Part shown: in pieces, positions 42,687 to 51,196 of the stretch
How positions within the stretch are numbered: the first letter of the stretch is position 1
Layout: every line of letters starts with the position of its first letter
DNA from: Pholiota molesta
Lineage: Eukaryota > Basidiomycota > Agaricomycetes > Agaricales > Strophariaceae
Direction of reading: 5' to 3'
Assembly (NCBI GenBank): GCA_014925825.1
Contig: JACGCK010000285.1
Coordinates: 1-51,196, forward strand
DNA length: 51,196 bases
Notes under the pieces: model-generated
The model's input: only the letters and a program-made list of their open reading frames with translations
What the model was told of the DNA's origin: nothing
Database searches by the model: none
Made by a program: the position numbers and the translations under genes

Positions 42687-45600
42687 ATGGCCCACGAAAA
42701 ACCGACCGATGAAAAAGCCGGCTACGCGGAAGACAAGGCGGGAGCTAGAGGAGAGTTTGAGACGGCCAGAGCTCCTTCCTTTGACGAGAAGGAAGAGTCC
42801 ATCGAGAAGACAACCGCGCTCGATTCAACTGAAATTGGAGAAGTCTTTGCAGACGGTCCAAGGTTGATTGATCTCGGTGAAGATGGAAGAGAACGCCCAA
42901 TTGGTGAGTTATACCGTATTCGACGTCTTATCGAGTTAATGTGTTGCAGAAACCGACGCTGACTACTCGACGCGTCTTATCTCGTTGGAGGATGATCCCA
43001 CCCTTCCTATCTGGACGTTCCGAATGTGGTTCTTGTCCTTGGGTCTGTCGTGTTTCGGAGCTGTCTTGGGGCAGATATTCGTAAGTCAACCATGTTTGTT
43101 CGTAAAGCCGCAAGAACTAATATCAATATCTAGTACTTCCGCCCTCAAACGGTATGTACGCCAATTTTCAGCCGTTCAACGGTCGACCTGACAAGCGTTT
43201 GCAATAGGTGCAAGTCAGTCAATTATTCCTACAGGTTCGTCATATTCTAGTGCTCTACTATACCTATCGGCACGTTCTTAGCATTCAAACGATAGATTAT
43301 TTCCTACATAATGGGAAAGGTAACGTCCTTGATAACTCGCTACAATGACGACATAATGACGCCTCATGTGGTCCACAGGTCATGGAAGAACTCATTCCTG
43401 GCCCAGCTGAAAATGCTCGCATTAGAACTGCGGATAATGCTTTTTGGCGGTACGTATACCCCTCTGTTCATCAATAAACTGGAAGCATAACAGGATATAA
43501 TCTTTTAGATTTATGAATCCAGGACCGTTTAGTACGTTCTCTAGCACTCGCGTTGAAATCCATCGAACTAATTATTGGCATGACCAGATATCAAAGAGCA
43601 CGTTGCGATCACCATCATGGCCTCAACAGCTTCGTCTTCTGCCCTGGCTATCAGTATATTTGCAGCCCAGGATCTGTATTACAACGTCCGACCTAACGCA
43701 GCTGTTGGTATCTTCACGTAAGCGGTTCATTCTGCTGTTATCTAGCGTCTATTTACAAGTTTCGGCCAGTTTGATTGGCTCCCAGTTAATTGGTTACGGT
43801 ATGGCCGGTACGTCAAATTATATCTCATAGTATCTTGAGGCTCTGCTAATATACTTCCCCCTCATCGATTCGATGTCCAGGCGTTGTGCGGAGCTTCTTG
43901 GTGTACCCTACCTTTGCAGTGTATCCCCAATTGATGCCCACTGTCCAATTATTCGACGCGCTGCACAGAGGAAAAGAAGCTGTAATGCAGAAGAAGCGTT
44001 TGAAGTTTTTCTGGATTATTTTCGTTGCTATTTTCGTTTGGGAATGGTTTCCGGTACGCGCAGAATTACTTGGCTCATTTCCCAGAAGACGTACTAATAT
44101 TCCCTAATTAGGAATATATTGCCCCGTTAGTATCGCTGTCTAAACGCAGGTTCGGAACAAGCCCCCGTTCTACCCGGCGCTTTGTTTGTACAGCAAACAG
44201 AGTTGAATATGAATGTTTGTAACCCGGACCGGATGGGGCTTGCTCCGAACCTGTACACGTTTTGCTTCTACGCCCTTTGCTGATTGCTCTCTTTTTGCCT
44301 AGAACGCTCACTGGCATTAGCATTTTTTGTCTCGCAAATCAGAAGAGTGCCTGGTTCACTCGCATATTCGGTGAAGACATCTTCTAATCTCGGATATTCT
44401 CGACTTGCTCATGCCTCGCTCCTTGAAGGTGGCGCCGCTGGAAATGAAGGCCTTGGCGCATTTTCGTTTTGCTTCGACTGGGCATACGTTGGTGCAGGAG
44501 GAGGGTCGATTGGGTCACTGTTTACCCCCCTGTCTACTCAATTATCACTCTATGCGGGTTGCGCAGTCTGCATGTGAGTCATATGTCATTGTTCTGCACT
44601 TCGAAACGCGTTCTCATCTCCAATTCAACTCATACGATCATGATCGCAGGATTGCGTTCTGTGCTTGCTACGCCATGAATACATGGAACACACAAAACTT
44701 CCCATTCCTTACCCAACTTCTGTATTATCAGAACGGTAAGAATCTGTTTGGCTAGCCTCAACTGCGACTTATGAGTCGTTTCTGGCAGGCACCGAGTACG
44801 ACCAACTGTCCATCCTGAATGACGATTTCACTTTGAACACGGACAAACTAGCGGTACAGGTAGCATTATTTGCTTTATTTCTTCCTCCACAGCCCTATAT
44901 AACTTTCTCTAACAGGGTTTGCCTTGGTTTGCTGCGTCCCAGCTGCTCTACAGAGTCAGCAGGACGATGTACATCGGAGGTGAGATTCCACGATTCTGTA
45001 CGTTGCCCTCTCAAAAGGGCACTTGCTGACGTCGGCCGATTTGTAGCTGCAATTACTCACTTCATCATCTGGCATTCCGAGACGGTTTACAAGATTATCC
45101 GCGATTTCCATGTGTGTATTCTTCTATTGGGTTGATAGAATTCGACCTAATTACTTCCATTCCAAGAAAACGGATTCCACCGATCCTCACTATGTAAAGA
45201 TGAAGGTCAATGATAACCCCTCTCTCTTTCTTTCTACTCAACTTACTCGTATATCCCAATCACTAGGTTTACAAAGAAATATCCAACTGGTGGTACTTCG
45301 CCATCTTTATAGGCACCACAGCCATGGCCATCGCAACCACTTACGCGGCAAAGTCGGGATTACCTTGGTGGGGAACCATCGTGGCCCTCATTTTTGCTTG
45401 GCTCTTTGTCCCTATCATCGGAACTGTGAGCGCCAAACTACTCAAATTTTATCGAAGATTATATCTGACCCCAAACTGGGCAGCTCAGCGCCACTGTTGG
45501 CTACGCGCCGAGTATTGAAAACATGGTCCAAGTGCGTACTCAGGACTCTTAATAATTTATGGATAAGCGAGATTCATATACTGATCTACTATTTCACAAG

Positions 45601-46902
45601 ATGCTTGGAGGCGCGCTTATTCCTGGCCGTCCCGTCGCAAACATGTACTTCACGATGTACGGTTATAATCCTGTTGTGCAGTCGTTAAATCTTCTTCGCG
45701 ACCTCAAGCTTGTGCGTACAGCTATAGCTAGGCTGTCCGTCTTGCTCTGACATCTGATTTGTTAGGGTCAATATACGAAGCTCCCTCCTCGGGTCACTTT
45801 TACGATCCAAGTGATTGGAACGATCATAGTATGTATTGTATCCCAAGTGCCATCAGTAAGCTAATCGCTATGCAATTGACTACAGGGAGGGCTCTTGAAC
45901 TTCGTCATCATGAAGGTATTTCTTCTCGTTTTCCACAGCGCTCGATATTGATATTTAACGATCACTTCTCTGTAGACTGTTCTGAATGCACAAAGGGATG
46001 TTCTCAGAAGTGTTCAGGGAACAAATGTGTGGTCTGGTCAGCAGGTAAGCTTGCAGATCTTACTGATAACGACGTGTTCCTGAGTCTCTGAATTTTCGTT
46101 ACAGGTTCAATCATACAACAGCGACGCGATTGCATGGGGTGCCCTTGGTACACCATTATATGCAACGGGAACAAGATACGGGGTGAGTGCTTGGGGCGGC
46201 ATGAATCCATGCAGGGCCGTAAACTCATAATCTCCAAGTTTGTCCCGTACATGCTTCTAGTCGGTCTCCTCTTCCCTATTCCACCCTGGTTGCTGCACCG
46301 CAAATATCCCAAATTCGGATTCAACTACGTCTTTACCCCAATTCTAGTCGGTAAGGACCCCTCGCTGCGTATTTGTGTAGCATCTGCATCTAACAACTTT
46401 CATTCGTAAGCCGAGCTTGGATTCTTGAGCGTTGGTATCAACTCCAGTGTCTTTACATCATTCGTCCTTGCTGTCTTCTCGCAATACTATCTTCGAAAGT
46501 CAGTGATCTCTGCCTTCGCTCTCTTCGATGGCTTATCTCGAGGTTCTTATCTCTATTACAGGTATCGCGCAACTTGGTTCAGGAAGTACAAGTAAGTCAT
46601 GAAACCTTTGTAGTTTTCGGCTGTTTCTGATTCAGGAAATCAGTTTCCTACTGAGCGCAGCGCTCGACGGTGGTACTTCAGTATGTGCTTTCTCTTTTAT
46701 CGATATAAACATATTAATTATGTGATAAGGTTATGATCTTCGTCTATACATTTGCTGTTGGAGGAGGTAGTGGCACGGTCACTCCTTTCCCCACATGGGC
46801 GTTGGTGAGCATGACCCTTGAAACTTCTCAATCGTGTTTCAAGTCTAATGATACGTGCAGAACCCGGCGGGTAATCCGGATTATTGCAAGAGATTAACTT
46901 AA
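42687..46902 (+). CDS. Oligopeptide transporter, OPT family (about 781 aa, 31 exons)
   Basis: About 31 small exons join in phase throughout. The first five are 42687-42903, 42950-43080, 43134-43151 (18 nt), 43208-43234 (27 nt) and 43296-43319 (24 nt); the last ends with TAA at 46900-46902. The product has a polar acidic N-terminal tail (~90 aa) followed by a dozen or more hydrophobic segments. Clade signatures are present: NPGPF followed by NIKEHV near residue 170, and KLPPR (the KIPPR-type motif of peptide-transport OPT proteins) near 580. Length is normal for the family. Expected function: proton-coupled uptake of small peptides, possibly glutathione-like, across the plasma membrane; the exact substrate is unknown. 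The intron after EYIAP contains a 107-bp inverted-repeat element. No frameshift or stop remains after splicing. Confidence 0.92.
44147..44253. mobile_element. 107-bp MITE-like element within an OPT intron
   Basis: The ends are inverted repeats: CAGGTTCGGAACAAGCCCC on the left and GGGGCTTGCTCCGAACCTG on the right, one mismatch in 19 bp. It sits wholly inside one intron, which is about three times longer than its neighbours. No coding capacity. A target duplication is not clear. Confidence 0.65.
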
Positions 46903-47352
46903 GCAGGTCGGCTTTCATGAAGCCTGCACGAGGTGGAGCATCCTACTATTTTCTCTTATTCCTGTAATATCTGGTATTTTGTAACATATGACATTCTATC
47001 TTATCAATAACTGAAGTCTTTTATTCTCTAACCTGGTTGAACATCATCTGAGAATTCCTGAGGATTTGGTTCGCGAAATGACTTTATGAGAAAATTTCAT
47101 TTTATGGCTAGTATCGGAGTATGAGAATCAGATCAAATACTTATCTCGCATCACGTCCTCTTAGCCACTTCCTGACTTTCTGGTACAAGACTTAGCTCAG
47201 AGAATTTATGAGCATGTCAAACCTGTCCGATTTTGGCTTCAGGTAAGTCCTCATGATGGGGCACAGGTATTTTGCCGAGCCATAATACCAAGTGAGATTC
47301 CAAGATTCCAATGTCCAAAATTGTTTACCACATAAAAACCACCCCTGCCCAC
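46903..47352. other. Convergent intergenic spacer
   Basis: Lies between the OPT gene (plus) and the cysteine-cluster gene (minus), so it should hold both 3' UTRs and terminators. AT-rich; no gene seen. Confidence 0.5.
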
Positions 47353-49418
47353 TCATCGATCTTCGCCTTTGTCTTCTTCATCAGAAGACTCATCTTCATC
47401 GGATTCCTCTTCATTGGACTCTTCTTTTTCCTCGGCCTTTTTCCCCTTCTTCCCCTTTCCATTCCTCCCCTCGTCCTGTTCTATCGTCATATTGTTCATT
47501 TTGGATGTCATATAAGGCGCCTTATCTCCGCACTCATTCGCTCGAGCTCATTCTCCAGATAGAAAACGCGGGTCTCCAAAAATCCCACTCGGTTCGGCAA
47601 ATTCGCAAGAATAGTCGACGGTCCGGCGAAAGGCGCCGAAGGCGCGTGTGGTGCGGTAGCAGGCGGCAAGAACGGTGCGGTAGTAGGTGGCAAGGCAATG
47701 GCAAAAATGCGGGTCTGAGCGGAGGAGGCGGCGCCGGCAGGGATGGGAGCGGGAGTTTGGGGTGCACCATTCATCTTCCTATGTATCCTTTGGGCGACCC
47801 CGTTCCTTGCGCACCTCTTTCTCGCTATAAAGCACAAGGTGCACGTTTTCGATTTTCTCCCCGATTTTCTCCCCTCCGTAACACATTCTGATTGTGTCCC
47901 TTGGTCTTTGCATCGGTCACATGGAGCGAGGGTGGAAGAAGGGGCCGGAGAGGCTCGTTCAGGGTCCTCGCCTGGGTAAAAGGGGTTCAAAACGAAAAAT
48001 AAGTAAATGAGATGGGGAGAAAAGCTTACGAGGAACTCCCTCAGTGCCCCTCTTGGCTTCTTTGAGAGGCGGTTGTTGGTCTTCTTCCTCGCTTTCCTCG
48101 TCTCCAGCAGGTGATTTGCGCTTATTGTCTTGTGAAAGGTGTCAGTAATGGAAAATAAACGAGGTGGCGGGAATACTTACCGCAACCACCCTTCATCGCC
48201 GTCTTTGCTTTCTTAGGACCGGGGAGAATGGAGCGAGAGCTTGGGAGTGCCTCGTCTCCATCGTCAATTTTATCATTGCTGTCCAGTTCGCGTTTGACTG
48301 TCTTTTGAGACTTCGCGTGGGGGGAGAGTTCTTCGTCATCATCGTCCTCGTCACTAACCACCACCAGCCTGCGCAGAAACCTCTTATGCGGTTTCATCCT
48401 CTGCTTTCCTTGTGTCACCCCCTGCTTTTCCTGGGTACCCCCCTGCTTTTCCTTGCCAAGGGTCTCGTGTTGAAGTGCTTCCCTGTGATTCTGTTGCCCC
48501 TCCTTGATTTCCTCCAATTCCTGCTTCTTCTGCTTGCATTCCAATGCCTTGCATTCCCTCCTCTTGTCCTTTTTGCACCGGTTACACCTCGGGGGGGATG
48601 AAGACCTTGGCGCCGGTGACGGTTGTTTGGGGCTATCAACTTTGGCACAAGTAATAAAAATTCAAAATGAATTTTAAAAAAAATATGGTTTTCGGAGAGA
48701 AAACACATACCGCGAACTTGCTTTTCTCCCTTCTTTGCTTTTTTTGTAGGCGGGGGAAGTGTATCTTGGCCCTCGTTTATCCCTTGTTCGTCTCCTTCCT
48801 CTTCTTCCTTATAGTCTTTCCGAACGCGTTTGGAAGTCATTGGCGCCGTCGGTTGGCAGTCGCGCTCTTGGTTATTGATACGGGCACAGGGTCTCTCCTT
48901 GATCTGATCTTCTTCAATTGGGGCAAACAAATATATCAATAATTGTAAAATAATTGGAGATAAAGGGGCGTACCGCTGCACTTCGATGTCGCGCACTTGG
49001 GGCGGGGAGGCATCACGACTTTTGCGGGCGCCACCTTCTCCTTCACCACTTTCCTCGCACCCTTCACCATCTCTGAAGCCTTAGCAGGTTCGGCCATCTT
49101 TCGCGTCGATTTGACTACGGGCATGGTGGGCCCCTCATTCAAGTTGTCATCGGTGTCGGTGTCGTCACTGGCGTGGTCGTAGTCATCGTCGTCTTCCATG
49201 TTGGTCTCGTTGTCGCCGCAGCTGTCGTGCTCCTCATCTTCCTCGTTGGTATCGTCGTCGCCGTAGATGTCGTCCTCATCGTCCTCGCTGTCTGGGCAAA
49301 ATTTCTTGGCGGGCGGGTTGCATTTAATGGAGGGCGCCGCTGGCATGGGAGCTTTGGGTGCCGCGAGCTCTTCTGCCTTGCGCTGGACGCGCTGGGTGTA
49401 CTGGTCAGATTTGGCCAT
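47353..49418 (-). CDS. Acidic, lysine-rich protein with repeated cysteine clusters (589 aa)
   Basis: Six exons, 49418-48974, 48911-48711, 48639-48181, 48128-48030, 47971-47534 and 47480-47353, join in phase. The N-terminal third is highly acidic (runs of Asp/Glu). At least three cysteine clusters follow: around KCATSKCSG through to DC, RCNRCKKDKRREC, and CDRCKDQGTQSEC with CTLCFIARKRC. They recall short zinc-cluster modules found in lineage-specific basidiomycete proteins. A predicted coiled-coil-like stretch (RVGFLETRVFYLENELERM) and an acidic/lysine tail end the protein. Basic patches such as KKAKK suggest nuclear location. Zinc or DNA binding is inference; I cannot name a family. No defects found. 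Confidence 0.75.
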
Positions 49419-50720
49419 GTTCAAAGTTTGGTAGTCAACGAATATGTAAACCGTAGACGCCGTGAGATAAAGAACCGAAGAAGCGAAGAATTCACAAAAA
49501 GAAGACAAACATTCTTTGTTTGCATACATATTACACGCGTGACGCGCTTACGGGCGCTTAAAGTTAGTACTCACGGGCGTCTAGCCAACTTGAAGTGTTC
49601 AATAAGCTTCAATGGCCATTCCGAATAGTCTCACAATCGTCGATCAGTATCAAGTCCTACAAAACTACAAAAGACTGCACTGAGCTTCACCAGTTGAAAT
49701 TTGAGCGCTTGAGCATGCGACGGGCAGGCAATAGGTTGACTGTCCTGGCCGAGTGTTTTCTGGCTAGCAGCGGCGAAGAATGCGTCGTCAAATAAAAATA
49801 ATTCGGCAGCGAAGACCGGATCGTAGTCCTGACTCCTCCACCTTGCTCTCTGCATCCTCCGCAACCGAACGGTGGGACCCATATCCTGACGCGACGGCGT
49901 TGACATTGCCCAGTGAAAGTTTGGTCGATCCGTCTGTGAGTCCGGTAGGAGACATCTTCGACGCGCATAACAGACTCAGAGAGCTTGCAAGCGGGTTTGG
50001 CGGCGGTTCTGGAGTATGCAGAGCGGCAGCGGCTGTGTCGAATTGAAAGAGTCGACCTCAATGATTCGGTTTTGGCTGGGCCAAATACGCTCACGCGCTT
50101 ACGCGCTCAGCCAATTTCAAGTTGAAGCCAACGTCAAGTTCAACATCACCCAGGAAAGCTAACCTTCTAATTAATCCAACAATTAAACTCGGAGTTTGTT
50201 TTTTGTAGTGCCTATGACAGCTACGGAATGCATGGGCGTTCCGGAAGAATCCTCGCGCTCGCCACGAATGCCCATCGCCCAGTATAATGCAGTTTCCTGG
50301 CTTAATTAAGTAAATACAAAGATCGAGCCGTGGTAGTACTTCACTGCCTTCTCTATTTGGGGTTTTGGGCTTGGCGATGGAGGCGATTGGTACACAGTAT
50401 CTGTTAGCTATGAATATTTATTATGAACCTCCTCCGCCGCGCAAAATAATAAAGGAATGGGAGTCAAAACTGATTGAAAGTCCTTTATCGATAGTGATTC
50501 TCCTGGCATCACATCTATGGTACATACGCGAAGCTCAAACCACATATATAATATCGTAACGAACATCCCTCGCGCAACATTGAACATTCCCTTTTTCGGG
50601 GAGTTGCCGGGGAGGGTGCACAAATAACTCGCTCCTACATACGCCAAGGTTCGAAGCATCAACAATATATGTATTCGAAAGCTCCATCTACGCACATCGA
50701 CACATTGAAAAGAGTCAAAA
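49419..50720. other. Intergenic, no supported gene
   Basis: The part next to 49418 should hold the promoter of the cysteine-cluster gene. Frames at 49631-50094 are open on both strands for 80-135 codons but have no motifs. A 64-codon plus frame at 50365 is likewise unsupported. The 3' UTR of the minus-strand SDR copy should lie just before 50720. Confidence 0.4.
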
Positions 50721-51196
50721 TCACCATGGATGCCTGCCACCCTCTATACTGTGGAACTGGCCCCCGTCTTTCTCGCGTGTGGAAGCGGAGATGATATCCA
50801 CCAAGATATCCGCGGCGACGTTCGGCTGGCGCATAATGCTCCTCAGGGCATCATTCCCCTCCAAAAATGGCCTCGCTGTATGGTTGAGAAGATTCATACA
50901 CAATGTGAGTCGTCGCCTGCGGTAGAAGCAGAACAAAATATGTGGCACGTACTGATATCGGTTTCCACGGGACCAGGACATTGCGGAAACGCGACTGTGG
51001 GGTGCGTCAGAGAGGGGCCCGCGACGGCGTATCCGGACGGAATCGCGCACCTAGCCATTCGTTCTCAAAGTGGATCTTCCGCGTCACCAGTTCAGCGCGG
51101 CCTTGCTCGTGCCGTAGGTCGCTATGTCCATGTCACTGGCTGATCCCGCCACGCTCCCGAGACGGAGCTGATGGGGACGAACCGCGGGAGCGCGCT
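50721..51196 (-). pseudogene. Second SDR copy, 3' part, with two frameshifts
   Basis: Minus-strand exons 51196-51051 (cut by the window edge), 50994-50953 and 50875-50721 correspond to exons 4, 5 and 6 of the SDR at 3293-4359, with the same intron positions and a 42-nt exon 5. The last exon is close to the intact copy (MRQPNVAADILVDI, STREKDGGQFH, HPW end). In exon 4, two length changes break the frame: one between the SS of the active-site region and the YGTSK motif (32 nt where a multiple of three is expected), and one base missing right after LNW. The catalytic Tyr and Lys codons are still present but out of frame. Either this is a recent pseudogene or the assembly has errors here. Confidence 0.7.

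Noticed and set aside
1..51196. tRNA, rRNA or CRISPR arrays
   Set aside because: No convincing A-box/B-box pairs, rRNA sequence or regularly spaced short repeats were seen on reading; a dedicated tRNA scan would be decisive.

Overview
The window looks like nuclear DNA of a mushroom-forming basidiomycete (Agaricomycetes). Genes are split by many short GT-AG introns, mostly 45-70 nt. The gene content also fits: a White Collar-1 type photoreceptor with no C-terminal zinc finger, a seven-helix protein of the basidiomycete DUF6534 type, F-box proteins, an OPT transporter with about 31 exons, and a Ty1/copia retrotransposon. The class is inferred from gene families and intron style; I cannot name a species.

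Layout, left to right. 1-3.2 kb: no firm gene, with some possible exons of a membrane-anchored protein on the minus strand. 3.3-4.4 kb: an intact six-exon short-chain dehydrogenase (SDR). 4.5-6.6 kb: a non-coding foldback element with arms of about 0.85 kb around a 179-bp loop; the loop is an inverted copy of the sequence just outside the left arm. 7.0-13.5 kb: an F-box-like gene split by a complete copia element (7405-12673) with 265-bp LTRs that I read as identical, a GTGGG target duplication and an intact 1541-aa Gag-Pol. 14.4-15.1 kb: diverged tandem repeats. 15.2-19.0 kb: wc-1 and ribosomal protein L10 (uL16) in tandem on the minus strand, 148 bp apart. 19.0-22.4 kb: gene-poor, with two sets of diverged tandem duplications. 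22.5-24.2 kb: the DUF6534-type membrane protein (minus). 25.7-27.4 kb: a nine-exon FAD-dependent aromatic-ring monooxygenase of the salicylate hydroxylase type (minus). 27.4-31.1 kb: no firm gene. 31.2-35.9 kb: a very GC-rich gene for a 1528-aa protein joining a BTB/POZ domain to a C-terminal CAP-Gly domain. 37.6-38.9 kb: a second F-box-like protein. 39.5-40.9 kb: the GOLPH3/Vps74 orthologue. 42.7-46.9 kb: the OPT oligopeptide transporter, with a 107-bp MITE-like element inside one intron. 47.4-49.4 kb: an acidic, lysine-rich protein with several cysteine clusters (minus). 50.7-51.2 kb: the 3' part of a second SDR copy (minus), carrying two frameshifts.

The genes do not form one pathway. Housekeeping functions (uL16, Golgi glycosyltransferase sorting), light sensing, peptide uptake, redox enzymes and lineage-specific proteins are interleaved with repeats. 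The most informative features are the recent copia insertion, its primer site matching the anticodon arm of initiator tRNA, the nested foldback element, and the intact/broken SDR pair at opposite ends of the window. All gene models were spliced by eye and checked for phase; no database search was run.
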